64,000 nt of DNA from contig NC_133658.1 in NCBI RefSeq assembly GCF_037893015.1, forward strand, positions 252,656,518 through 252,720,517, given 5' to 3'. Origin of the DNA: Macrotis lagotis (lineage: Eukaryota; Chordata; Mammalia; Peramelemorphia; Peramelidae). Under the pieces are notes generated by a model. It did not search any database. It was given only the letters and a program-made list of their open reading frames with translations, and was not told the DNA's origin. The position numbers and the translations under genes were made by a program. Below, piece by piece: positions 46,960-57,727 of this stretch. The stretch's first letter is position 1. Each line of letters opens with the position of its first letter.

Positions 46960-47660
46960 TTCCAAAGTTGGTTAGAAAATTCTTAATTTAGGAAAATTTT
47001 TAGGATTGTAAATTTGTAATTGCAGAGCAGTCATATTCTTGTATTCACTTAGCCATACTTTATCTTTGTAATTTATACCCATAGTTTAATTCTATACATA
47101 TTTAAATCTAATTCTTTTTTTGTCACAACAGCCCTGATATTAAAAACTGATTCAGTCCTCCCTAAATCTCTTTCCCATACCTGGTTTCTTGTCTGATATA
47201 GCAGGCTATTTCTAATCTTTTTTCCATCCTATATGTCATATTCTTAAATATGTTCCAGATATGTCGATATTGCTAATGTAAATGTGACATCTAGAATTAA
47301 ACACCATCCTGCAGATGTGGTCTGATACTGGAACTATCACTTCTATTGCTTTTACATTCTAATCATTTACAGCATTTCAGAATAGGGAGGGATGTAAGAA
47401 GTCATCACGTCTCATGACAATGAATCATCCATTTACAATCTCTGATTGGACTGAACACTTGAAATGATGGAGCACTCCCTTTCTAGAATGTGTTCCTTTA
47501 CTGGACGTTGCTCTAAATAAATAATTGTCTCACATGGAGTCAAAAGTGACTCTCCAATTCTAATAGTTCAGCCCAAGATTTAATTAGGATTTCTCCTGGC
47601 CACATTAAGCTGTAGTTTCATACTGAGTTTTTGTTAGTCATCTCAAATCCCATATTGAAT
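46960..47660 (-). mobile_element. CR1/L3 LINE, reversed
   Basis: Reverse landmarks: TTTTTTCCATCCTATATGTC, AACACCATCCTGCAGATGTGG, CTGGAACTATCACTTC, GGCCACATTAAGCTGTAGT. Diverged. Confidence 0.6.
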
Positions 47661-48309
47661 GACTTTTCATGCTGATTGCTATGATGGGTGGAGTCAGGGA
47701 GTACTAGCTTTCTGACCAATGCTTTGCATACAGTAATTGCTCAATAAATGTGTGTCCATAGAAGGAAATTTATCTATTTTTTTATACATTATAATAAGCT
47801 CCAATACCTAAGAGGAAGAAGGATCACCTTAACTGATCAAACTTTTGAAGCAAGTATGCCCTAGAGTTATGAAGACCCTAGAGTAGAGACAACAGAACCC
47901 ATTATCCTTGTCAATATCCTGGCTGGACGGGTTGAGGCCTTAGTCCTGGAGGGCCAGAGAATAATTTAACAATCCCCAATCTAAAAACATCAAGTGCCAA
48001 ACAAAGTTAGTATTCTCGGCTGCTTTGTTATAAATATATTATATACATTCAAAACATCACCGTAAAATATTATTCCATGTTACAGAAAAGATATTAAGGC
48101 TTTATATTATTTACATTAAACAAGCAAGCACCTTAAAAAAAAACAACACTCTCCTCTCTTGACAACCCTTCTCCAAAAGGGCTATCATTTCCCTCCCATC
48201 CAGTCATCAACCTAGCTCATGGCTCTTACATTGCAAAGAAACCTCTCTAGCACCAGCTGAATTATCACCTTTTGATGAAAAGGGAAATGACCGGCTCAAG
48301 CCTGCTCCT

Positions 48310-48322
48310 GGGGGGGGGGGGG
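48310..48322 (+). repeat. poly-G run
   Basis: Thirteen G in a row within the probable PEDS1 3'UTR (poly-C in the mRNA). Confidence 0.85.
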
Positions 48323-49034
48323 TTTAGGGAGGTGAGGCTCCTAAACTGAGATGGGAGTCAGGTGGCCAGTTACATATTGATCTCCCTCAGTCTTGGCAGA
48401 GGGGAAGACCAGCCTGGCCAGAGAAGCTTGTCCCACTGCTTCCTAGGCCCCCTAGGAGAGGTCAGCCAGCCCAGCAGGTACCCTCTACAACCAAGGGCAC
48501 AAAGGAGACACTGGTGAATGGACCATTAAGTGCATGAAGAGCTGACTGTGGGGTGGGCTCTTTTGGCTCCATGGCTGTTTTCATGCAGGGCAGCCTTGAG
48601 GAACTGCATTCAAAATAAAAGCTAAGGACCCTAATGGATCAGAGTCAAAGTCATGATAACCACCTTCTTGCTCTTCTCCCTTTCTCCATCTGGCCCCAGG
48701 CTCAACTAGGCGGTGCAGAAACATGGTGACAATGTCAACCAGCCCCTGTGTTTTTCCTTCCTTCTCCACAAGCTCCCTTAGTTTCCATGAGGTGCTTCTT
48801 TGAGGAGGGGGCCACCCTGCTCTGAAAAATGAAGGGCACCCCCAGGATAATGGCCAGCAGGTACAGAGGCACTGCCCCACCTTGCCCTCCCTTCCCCCTC
48901 CTCCACATTAATCGGTTACATGTCAAGTAGCATTTTTTGCTTCAAAGGAGAGAAGTCGTTGGTGCTGCCCATCTACTGAGCAGGTCTCCAAGTAATTTCA
49001 CTTCAAGTCTGGCACTTGGCGGATGGGACATGTC

Positions 49035-49085
49035 TGTGTGTGTGTGTGTGTGTGAATGTGAGCTTGAGCGTGAGTGTGAACATGA

Positions 49086-49123
<38 letters not shown>

Positions 49124-49141
49124 CTGAGAGAGAGAGAGAGA
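49035..49141 (-). repeat. compound microsatellite in the PEDS1 3'UTR
   Basis: Plus-strand (TG)10 at 49035-49054, a TG-rich spacer, (TG)15 at 49089-49119 and (GA) repeats to 49141. On the mRNA strand this is a CU tract followed by two long CA tracts, starting about 56 nt after the stop codon. Confidence 0.9.
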
Positions 49142-49196
49142 CGTTGTTTGGAAAGGTTGGCAACAAGGTTAGAGCTCATAAGAAAGCTGTTGGGGA

Positions 49197-49318
49197 CTAC
49201 TTTATCTTCTGGGCCCATTTCATATCATCTGCTCTGGGCTTTTCTCCAGTTAGTCCTTGGATGATATCCTCTAACCGTCTCCAGAATCCAATCTTCTCCA
49301 AGGGGTAATTGAGCCAGC
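49197..49318 (-). CDS. PEDS1: PEDS1 terminal coding exon 6
   Basis: The exon has 122 nt after the acceptor CATCATTCAG. It completes a glycine codon and reads WLNYPLEKIGFWRRLEDIIQ through DDMKWAQKIK, then TAG. The lysine-rich end fits ER membrane retention. The human protein has LIQ where this one has IIQ. In the Kua-UEV fusion this exon is skipped. Confidence 0.96.
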
Positions 49319-49649
49319 CTGAATGATGTCATGAAAGAGAAGAAATAGGGAAACCTGGATTATTTTCTTGAGTTACTCTGGAAGAAAATCAGCTCTAATG
49401 AAAATCTAATCTTCTGAAAAGGAGGGGAGGGCATATTCAAATCACTGACCAGGTGGGTCAGCTACCTGAGCCCCAAGAAAGGATACTGGCTCTTCAAAGT
49501 CCTACCCCTGAGAAGGAGGTTTCCTTTCCAGGTCATCTCACATGGTCTCTGCTAAAAGTAATGCCAAAAATTTCTGAAGCTCAAACCTCTTAGCTTTCCA
49601 CATTCTGAGAGGCAGCATGATGGAATGGTTGGAGATTTCACCAAATCAA

Positions 49650-50060
49650 AGAACACAGATCAGAGAGACTTTAAAATGACCAATGGATTAATCTGGTCCC
49701 AACCTATCTCCTACTATGTTACTACTGAAATTCCCCTCTGGGTCAAACTGATCTCCTCACTGTCTCTGAATATATCTCAGGTTCTTCCATCTCAGCAGCT
49801 TGGATTATACTGTTCCAATCACCTGGAGTACCTTCAATCCCTTCCTATCCAATCTTGACTATCCTTCTAGGCCAAAGGGAGTCTCCCCTTCTTCCAATCC
49901 CAAGCTTCTCTTACTCCTTTCAGTTCCTACAGCCATTAACAAGTATTTCTCATCTAGTAACACAGAGTGCCTGGTCTTTTCACTGGTTTCTGTCCTCTCT
50001 GCCTCACAAACTTAGGAGCCCCCAAGAGCAGGGGCTCTGTTTAACTTTCCAGTGTCTAAC
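49650..50060 (+). mobile_element. L2 LINE ending beside PEDS1 exon 5
   Basis: L2 body and 3' end (AAACTTAGGAGCCCCCAAGA, GGGGCTCTGT, CAGTGTCTAACCCAACAG), stopping about 13 bp from the exon 5 donor. Little intronic room remains for downstream splicing signals. Confidence 0.6.
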
Positions 50061-50072
50061 CCAACAGCTCAC

Positions 50073-50285
50073 CTGTGGTGATACAGAAGTAGGTCTCATG
50101 GGGGGACACATGGTGGATTCGGTGGTGCTTTCTGGGTAAGATGATGTGCCAGTCTTGGAGGAGAGTGACCCATTGGGGAAGTCCAACATAGGTGTGAGAC
50201 CATTTATGAATTTGATTGGTGAAGGTCCCAAAGATGATGAGACAGAAGACAAAACACTCCCAGGGATACAGCTGATAAAGTTCAT
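50073..50285 (-). CDS. PEDS1: PEDS1 coding exon 5 (catalytic histidine cluster)
   Basis: The exon has 213 nt, acceptor CTCCCACAG and donor GTGAGC. It encodes [16 protein letters not shown] through the membrane stretch FCLIIFGTF, then [21 protein letters not shown] and HETYFCITT. The clustered histidines are those expected of the desaturase active site. It ends in phase 1 at ACA G|. In human this donor is also used for read-through splicing to UBE2V1 exon 2, and the phase here permits that. Confidence 0.96.
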
Positions 50286-51060
50286 CTGTGGGAGGAGAAA
50301 AGAGACACTGATATCATGCTAATTAGAAAGCTCCAATCCAAGATTCCAATAACAGCTGTAAATCACTACCTGTATGACCTTGGGCACAACTTAAACTCAT
50401 CATGCCTGGCTCCACCCCCCCCCCACTACATAAAGGGAGGGGACTAAAGGATTATATTTTCTCTAATAGTTAGAGTTTACTATGATCTTACCTCTCCTCT
50501 CCAACTCCTGCTATACTGATAGTGATCAAAAGTATTTTAAGAGACCTAGCTCAGGGAGGTGTTGTTACATCACTACCCTTTATTCAAGCTTAGAACTTGC
50601 CCAAAATAAGGTCAGGTTTGAATGGCCCTTGAAGAAAAGAAGATCCAATGTCATTGATTTCTTGGCCATGTGTGGAAGAATTCTTCCCTAGGCTGGCAGT
50701 TCTTCCTTAGAGCTAACTTGGAAGCCCTCTTGATGTTCCTCATTTCATAATTACTTACTCCCCCTCCCCCACTCCCGGCAGGAAGTAGACAGGAAGGCAG
50801 CTATGCTCATTATGACTTACAGGGTATCACAGGATTTAGAGCTAGAAGGAGCCTTAAGAGATTCATGCTATGGGGAGGAGACTAAAGTCTAAGAAAAGGC
50901 AAAAGACTTTTACTATCATTAAGGAAATTCAATCTAATAAAATATGTATTAAATGCCTGTATGTATAAGGGACTGTGCTGCCTACTGAAGAAAGATAGCC
51001 TTTCATACAAGGGAGTGTGCATTCTGTATGTGAGAAAAGGGGGTAAGGGATGATGATTAA

Positions 51061-51091
51061 CACACATACACACACACACACACACACACAA
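51061..51091 (+). repeat. (CA)n microsatellite
   Basis: About 15 CA units with one interruption in PEDS1 intron 4. Confidence 0.9.
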
Positions 51092-51821
51092 CCACCATAC
51101 ATTGATTCATTGTCTCATTTGAATTCTATGAGGAAACTTCTGGAAGTATAACCCTCAGTTCTGTAGAAACCGAGATTCAATGTCCCAGTGTGCCCAGGGT
51201 CACAACACTAGAACATGTCAGAGACGGCAATCTGAGCCCAGGACATTCTTAACTTCATCCAGTGCTCTTTTCCCTTCACCATGTTGATTTTGTCTCATAG
51301 ACAGAAAGTTGTAGGGGCAGGTTTTAAATCCCAAGACTTTCCCTCAAGCACCATGGTCACCTAGTATGTCCTCTCTGCTCTCTTCCCGTTATTCACCTTG
51401 CCAAGGGGAGTCACCCCCAACACTGGGTGACTAGGGTTTTGTGAGTAATCAGTAGGGGTGGGCAAGGAGGAAGTGTGTTTGAGATCTCTTCTCAACACCC
51501 TGACTTAGGGACACTCCACTTCACCATCATGGGGATGTACACTATTGGAGCATAATGCTCATGTGCTACCTGGGGATAAAGCCAAGAAGAATGTTTGAGA
51601 TTAGGAACAATGAAGACATAATCTGCCCTGGGATAACCTTGGGTCTTTGCCTCCTTCTCCATGCTGCTCACCCTCCCCACCTCCCATCTGCTCTAGTTAC
51701 CAGAAATTCAATTTGAGATGTTCCTCATCCTTCAAGGATTACTTTTCCTCTCTTATTCCCAATATTCTTTCCACCTTACCCCGATGCTGATTAAGTCTGT
51801 GTGTGCCCTCACCCTCCTCAC

Positions 51822-51966
51822 CAGAGCTTAGGGTGTTGAACTTGTAGGCCATGTTCACCAGGGGCAGCAGCGTCACTAGGCAGTTGTCTCCATTGGTCTC
51901 AACAAAATCATGCCGAGTGATGGCTGTGGGGTCAATATGGTGCTCCCGGAAGGGCCGGATAAAAGC
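51822..51966 (-). CDS. PEDS1: PEDS1 coding exon 4
   Basis: The exon has 145 nt, acceptor TCTCTCAG and donor GTGAGG. It encodes [20 protein letters not shown] through YKFNTLSS plus one base. EHHID and RHD contain conserved histidines. A cryptic GT nine bases further on (GGTGAGG) would add residues. The inner donor was chosen because it keeps exactly the human spacing of 12 residues from the F of YKF to the L before YPWECF. Confidence 0.93.
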
Positions 51967-52129
51967 CTGAGAGAAGGGATAAGACAGCCTCTAAGCACCT
52001 CCTAATGATCCAGGGTGAGGCATCCCCAGCCTCAGCAGAACCCAAGCAACTTTGTTGCTACCCTCTCCATTTGTGGATTTTCAGTGAGTCTATCAGCTGG
52101 GATTCCTTAGCCCCTTCCTCCCACTGCCA

Positions 52130-52405
52130 CCACAGATTGGGCCATTTCCCTTGCTTAGAATGTCCTCCCATCACTCAAATCCTGGCCAGAATTCAAGGTT
52201 GAGCTCCACATGAACACCTGCCTGATTAGTCTAACTCACATTTTCTTCTTCTGAATGCCTAAACCACCAAACACCACTTGTCATTTGAATCTACATAGGC
52301 TGGAGTTTTTCTCTAATGGATTCTTAATGGTTCCAAAATCAGGGATTATGGCTCATACTTCTTGGTGTCTCTGACAAGGCTGGACAATAAGAAGAGTTCA
52401 ATAAA
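52130..52405 (+). mobile_element. L2 LINE 3' end in PEDS1 intron 3
   Basis: TTGCTTAGAATGTCCTCCCA, CAGAATTCAAGGTTGAGCTC and a final GAAGAGTTCAATAAATACC. Confidence 0.65.
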
Positions 52406-52795
52406 TACCTATGGCATAGAGCCAGGTGCCCTCCAGGGGAGAAAGAACATGAAAGTTTTATCCAGATTTCAATCTCTAGGAGCCACAAGCTGCTGCCTGT
52501 GGTTACAAGGACTGCTCTGCCCTGACCTCACTAACTGGTGGACAGAACAGACTTGCCCTGCAGTGCGGTCAACTGGAAAGCCGGGGAGGCCTCTGGCACA
52601 TTTGCCTTCTTTAAACAGGGAGAGAATCTCCACTATCCAGTCTGCTAGTGAATCAGCATAGCCCTGGGCTAGATATTATAGGATAGCCAAAGAGGAGACA
52701 TAGTCCCAAGCCTTAAGGAGGTCAGGGCCTCAATTTTCTTAAGAAATTAGCCGAGGATAGTGGCATCCAGGAGGCAATCATTCAAGAATACAAAC

Positions 52796-52887
52796 CTTTC
52801 CCACCACGGGTAGTTCCACAGAGCCCCAGGTATCGGCCCCCCAGTGCACCAGCCCCGACAGGAAGTCAGCAATGAGGGCCCCTGCAA
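52796..52887 (-). CDS. PEDS1: PEDS1 coding exon 3
   Basis: The exon has 92 nt, acceptor TTTTTCTCAG and donor GTTTGT. It completes a split valine codon, then reads AGALIADFLSGLVHWGADTW and continues to VVGK. The first part is a membrane segment and HWGAD carries a conserved histidine. It enters in phase 1 and ends in phase 0. Confidence 0.95.
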
Positions 52888-53104
52888 CTGAGAAAAAGAG
52901 AGGAGGGAGTGAGGACTCTGGAAAGAGCAGGACTCCTATTTGGAATTCTGGAGCTATTTCCTTAATCCCCAAATCTAAGATCTATTACTGAAGTCCGTCC
53001 CTCAAACATTCTGCTGTCTCCCTTAACCTGTGTTCACCCAGGGATCTCAACAAGTGCCTATACATTTCTACCCAGCTCCATTCCATGCCACAGGGAGTCA
53101 ATTA

Positions 53105-53810
53105 TGGAAGGGAAAGTATACTGGCATTAGAGTCAGAGAATCCTGGTTCTGTCACTTACTATCTGCGTAACCCTAGACAAATCTCCTCATCTTCCTGGGC
53201 CTCAGTTTCCTCACCCGGAAAATGAGGGGATTCACCTTATTATCTCTGTGGTTCCTTCCAGCTCTATATATAGTCCTGTGACTCTTAGAACTCCTTATAA
53301 CAATAACAAGGCCTGTGTCAACCTCAGGTCTGGCAGATGTGAGTCTGTTTCTCCAACAATATGCCAGAACAGCTCTCTGATGTTGTCCTGGTTTCCTGTG
53401 TTAGCATCTTGGACCAATGCCACTCCCTCTCTGGGCATTGGCTTCCTAGACATAATCAATTATGAAGCCCTGAGTCCAGGAGGAAGAGTAAGTTGACCCT
53501 TGGACTGCTCCTCTCATTTTGTACAATACCTCTGCTATCTCTAGAATAAGGACCACTTGGGGACAAGGGGGTACTTGAAATAATCTATTTGGGTTCACAC
53601 TCCCCAAAATAAGGCTTTCTTAGGAAGAGTATTGTAATTGTTAAGAGTCAGAAGTCTTCATGAGACACCAGGCAATGCTGGGCAAGTCAACTAAGCTCTG
53701 TGAGCTTCAGTTTGCTCATCTGTGAAGTGGGAATTTAGCATGCTCCCTACCTATATCACAAGGTTATTGTAAGCAAAGCATTAAAGCACTAGAGAAATGT
53801 GAATTATTAT
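53105..53810 (+). mobile_element. two MIR-like SINEs in PEDS1 intron
   Basis: 53105-53280 (CCTCAGTTTCCTCACCCGGA) and 53640-53810 (CAGTTTGCTCATCTGTGAAG). Confidence 0.65.
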
Positions 53811-54297
53811 TATATACTCTCAGAGACCATCACACAGCAGCCCCAGAAAGTCAATCTACTGAACAGTTCAGTGGTGACCATCATGAAGCTTCAGGCTTGA
53901 GGAAGTACTGTCCAGAGGGAAAGTCCAGGCTTTGATCCCTGAATTTTTCACTGTTTAACTCTCTAGCTTTGACTGGATCTCTTAAACACCTCGGGCGAGG
54001 TGTGTTAAGGAGTAGATGGTTATCAGGGCCAGCTGAGGACAATCAGTCCAGGATCATCTATGTGTGTAGGACCAGTGAGAAAGACAGAAGACTAACAGTC
54101 CAGTCCCCCCCCACCCACAGAGGATACAATCCAAGAAAGTCAGGGGGAGACAACACAACGAAGGCAGTACCATTAAAATGCTGTTGGCTATATATATGGA
54201 GAGCTGACTCCGCTCCTTTCTAAGCTGTGCAACCTTGGGCAATGCAGGCACTATGCATATTTCCTCATCTGTGGGAGGGATACCTACTATTTTTCTC

Positions 54298-54470
54298 TGC
54301 TCTATTTAGGTAAATTTATTTACTCGTTTTTCCAAATACAAGTAAAAAGTTTTCCATGATCAATTTTGTAAGATTTTGAAATTCACCATTTCTCCTCTTC
54401 CCTCCCCTCAACAGAGTAATCTAATATAGATTATCCACACTACTATTTGCATTGCTTCCTTCACTTGGCT
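54298..54470 (-). mobile_element. L1 3' tail, reversed
   Basis: Reverse of the L1 end: TTTTTCCAAATACAAGTAAA, TTTTGTAAGATTTTGAAATT, CTCCTCTTCCCTCCC, AATATAGATTATCCACA. Confidence 0.6.
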
Positions 54471-54559
54471 GTGGTGAGGGTCAAATGAGCAAAGCACTTA
54501 AAACAAGCTTTAAAGTGAGCTAGCCCTCTTAGCATTACTATTGTGAGTGCTTTAGCTAT

Positions 54560-55060
54560 TTGTGAGCTGTCAGGCCGAGCCTGAGACAGAGCAGGGAGCT
54601 GCTGCATCCCTCACAACTGCTTAGATCTGCTCTTTCAGTCTCCCGGGTCGGGCCCTTCCTTAGCATATAGGGATGGCTCATTCCACACTCTCCTTAAATG
54701 GGCAGACTGGGCTTCTGGGGCAGCTCATGGCCCGGAGGCCTGCCCTTCGATAGGATGCCCTCCCTGCACCCAACTGTAGCTGTCCTCTACCCAAGCGGAA
54801 CTTGGAGTCAGCTGCTGCTTTGGGGGCTGTGGCCAGGAAATCCTGCCTCTGGTGGCCTGGGGCTGCCCCTCTGTGTGCCGAGCCAGTGGGCGGGAACAGT
54901 GGGCTCTGGTTTCACTCGCAGCCTTCTTGGGCTGCAAGGTGGAAAGGGGAGGAGAAAGAGAAGAGTTTGGACAGTCCCAGCCAGTAAGCTGGCTTGCGGC
55001 ACCATGTAACCTGGGGCCCGGGGGGGGCTGTAGGTATCCAGGGTGGATATAGAAACAAGA
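54560..55060. promoter_or_regulatory. GC-rich unique segment in PEDS1 intron with CArG and TEAD motifs
   Basis: A repeat-free 500-bp GC-rich stretch with a perfect SRF CArG box CCTTAAATGG at 54692-54701, and CATTCCA (TEAD type) 7 bp before it at 54679-54685. Candidate intronic enhancer or alternative promoter. Function inferred only. Confidence 0.35.
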
Positions 55061-55880
55061 CTTTAGGGTGTGTCCTCTTGCTCCTTCATGCGTGAATACT
55101 TGTGTGTAACCACCAAGGGTGTGGGCCTAGCCAGGAGGTAGGCTAGTCCCCGAGGGTGAGGCCCAGGATCCAGGGAGTATGTGCCTTCAACATAAGCTTT
55201 TGAGAGGGATCTGATACTGGGGGTACTATATTCCCACTCACCCTCTTGAGGTGGGAGAACTCAGATCTTTTGCTACTAAAACCCACTGATATATTCAGTT
55301 TCCTTACCTGAGAGGTGAGGGGGACTAGGCACTAAATAAATAATAAACTTAGATTGGAAAAAAAAATTGCACTTTCATTTTCACTAACCTCTAACGTTCA
55401 ACATGAATGCAGGCAACAAACATTCTTCTGGGAAGGGGTCGACTGGTTATTTACCAGATTGCCACAGGGTTCAAGGTCCCTTCCAGTGACAAGGTTTTGC
55501 TCTTCTTTGCATAGGAAGTGGAGTTATTTTCATACAGGTTTCACACATTTTATACAGATAATATGGGCATACAAGAAGAATATTACAGATAATGTCCAGT
55601 TCCCCCATTAGTCCCTTCTCTTCCAAGTATTTGAGCCAATGAAGAGCCTATTTTCAAGAGAGAGGAGATGATAAAATCTCTAGCACCATCCACCCTTACC
55701 ATCGCACATCTCTGGTAATATTACTCTGACAACTAATACCCTATAGACCCAGCTATTAAAGGCCACAAAAGACAACCACCTTTGGAAATCAGTCTTGTCT
55801 TGGAAATACCCTGGCACCACAAGGTCAGAAAATGTCGGTGCTGGGAGGGAACTACACCCTGAATCAAGAATCACTTTCAA

Positions 55881-56026
55881 GGGTGGCTAGGTGGCACAGT
55901 GGATAGAGCACCAGCCCTGGAGTCAGGAGTACCTGGGTTCAAATCCGACCTCAGACACAGACACCTAGCTGTGTGGCCTTGGGCAAGCCACTTAATCGCA
56001 TTTGCCTTGCAAAAACCTTAAAAAAA
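55881..56026 (+). mobile_element. marsupial tRNA-derived SINE
   Basis: Forward copy with duplication AATCACTTTCAA / AATCACTTTTAG at 55869-55880 and 56027-56038. Confidence 0.94.
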
Positions 56027-56330
56027 AATCACTTTTAGTCTCCTTGACAAGTGGTTAGCTAGCACTCATGGGGGAGAGGTATGTTGTAATGAAAGATGTG
56101 TTACCCTCAGTCTGGCATTCTCAGTTTGAGTCTGCACTCCAATGAATGTGCTCTTGTCCTTAGAGATATGGCTGCATTGTAGTGAGAGTTGTGACTGATA
56201 CTTCTATATCAACACATACCAACCCTTACAATACTAGCCTCCTCTTAGGACATCTATCAATACCCAAAGATATTCAGATGTATCAATCAAACAAGCTCTC
56301 CTAAGTACTTCTCACTGATTTAGGGAAAAT

Positions 56331-56462
56331 TGGGGGGGGGGAGGAACCAATTGGGTTTAAGTGACTTGCCAGGGTCACACAGCTAGTAAGTGCCAAGTGT
56401 CTGAAGCCACAATTTGAACTTGGGTCCTCCAGGGCCAGTGCTCTATTCACTCTATTCATTGA
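56331..56462 (-). mobile_element. diverged SINE
   Basis: GGTTTAAGTGACTTGCCAGG, then AGCTAGTAAGTGCCAAGTGT and a GCTCTATTCACT end. Confidence 0.7.
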
Positions 56463-57570
56463 TCTTTGATCTCACCTTATGACTCATTCTGCTTTTCTAA
56501 GATAATGACCTATGAATCTCCCCATCCTAGGAGGTGATATCTTTTTTAATATCTTTTTTTTATTCCAATTTAAAATCTGAACCTCTAATTTCAGTTATGG
56601 ATATAGGAAATTACTGGTGAGAAAATTATTATCCCTCATGCAGAGGGGTAACTTTTCTTTAACTTAAGACATACTGAGTGAGTTATGTGTGAGTATGTTA
56701 GTTCCACTGTATGTGTGAGTCATGGTTTTGGAGAGATAGGTGCTATTTAAGAGTATGTTTGTTCATGTCTATAAAATGGGATCAATAATGCTTTCTACTT
56801 CACAGGATTGTAAACTTACAGTCTTAAAGAACTATGTAAATGTGAACTATTATCATGAGCTATTTGACCTTAGGCAAATTTCTTCTCTGGGTAAAATGAT
56901 AGTATTAATTTTCCCTTCGGATTCTCAATGTTACAATTCTATTTTTTAAAAAAAGAAAACATTTTTTAAATACCATATACAGTGTGTGAACTGTTTTTTT
57001 TGATATACATAGGTTTTGCAATATGACCTGCTCACCTCCTTTTCTGATCATACACATCCTGGATGGTAGCTGTATTTTTTAATCATTGTACCTGTAAATC
57101 ATCACTAGTAACTGTTTACAGCTATCACATTTCTCTCCTTTGCCCTTTGGGCCATTGGAAATTCTGACCATCTCTAATAAAGGACCAATTTAAACCACCT
57201 GTCAAAGTAAAATAAAAAAAAAGGTATACCAGTACAGAAAGAAGCAGATTTATTTTGAGTAGCAGTGGAAGACATAATGAGACCCTTTGGAGGGGTTGGG
57301 AATGGGGAGAGAAGGAATCATAATTTGGCTCAAAAATATGACAAAGTTTTAAATAATTTGATGTCCACCCATAATATGGAATCCTCACTGGGTGTGTTCA
57401 GGCAGAAGGTGAATGAAAGAACCTCTAGGATTCTTGGATTTCTTAAAGTGTATATTTCTGTGAAATACTTGTGGAACTGAACAGACAGATAATGCGTGTT
57501 GTGCTCAGAGGAATCCTCTGAGACCCAAGTCTCAGTTTACTCAAAAGCCGTTTTTACAAGTTTCATGCAA

Positions 57571-57727
57571 GGGACGGCTAGGTGGCACAGTGTATAGAGC
57601 ACCTGCCCTGGAGTCAGGAGTATCTGAGTTCAAATCTGGTCTCAGACACTTAATAATGACCTAGCTGTGTGGCCTTGGGCAAGCCACTTAACCCCAATTT
57701 GCCTTGCAAAAACCTTAAAAAGAAAAT
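57571..57727 (+). mobile_element. marsupial tRNA-derived SINE
   Basis: Forward copy with 13-bp duplication AAGTTTCATGCAA / AAGTTTCGTGCAA at 57558-57570 and 57728-57740. Confidence 0.95.

Larger units (their letters stand above)
38080..48000. other. gap between UBE2V1 promoter and PEDS1 3' end
   Basis: About 10 kb made of SINEs, L2, L1 and MIR remnants with unique stretches at roughly 38.6-39.4 and 43.9-44.25 kb. No conserved protein-coding exon was recognised. The PEDS1-UBE2V1 read-through RNA would cross it. Confidence 0.7.
48000..49196 (-). other. PEDS1: PEDS1 3'UTR (left end approximate)
   Basis: About 1.2 kb free of recognised SINEs and LINEs follows the stop codon. It begins with simple CU and CA repeats on the mRNA strand. 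No canonical AATAAA was seen on the minus strand between 47.6 and 49.2 kb; an ATTAAA lies at 47579-47584. The UTR end is therefore only a guess from where old repeats resume. Confidence 0.45.
49197..52887 (-). other. PEDS1: PEDS1 (TMEM189/Kua) gene, exons 3-6; 5' exons outside window
   Basis: Four minus-strand exons, 52887-52796, 51966-51822, 50285-50073 and 49318-49197, join in frame to 190 codons plus TAG. This equals the human 270-residue protein minus its first 80 residues. PEDS1 is plasmanylethanolamine desaturase, the CarF-like membrane enzyme of the endoplasmic reticulum that introduces the vinyl-ether double bond of plasmalogens. Histidine motifs typical of this diiron-type family are present: HW in exon 3, EHH in exon 4, and HKWSH and HHRIHH in exon 5. 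All visible introns have GT-AG ends. The first two exons were looked for in 53-64 kb and not found, so the second intron is at least 11 kb. Confidence 0.95.

Noticed and set aside
48581-48880. 99-codon minus-strand frame after PEDS1
   Set aside because: It lies in the probable PEDS1 3'UTR past the true stop codon and matches no known extension of the protein.
49016-49264. Cys/Val-rich frames over the TG repeats
   Set aside because: Translation of dinucleotide repeats in the PEDS1 3'UTR.
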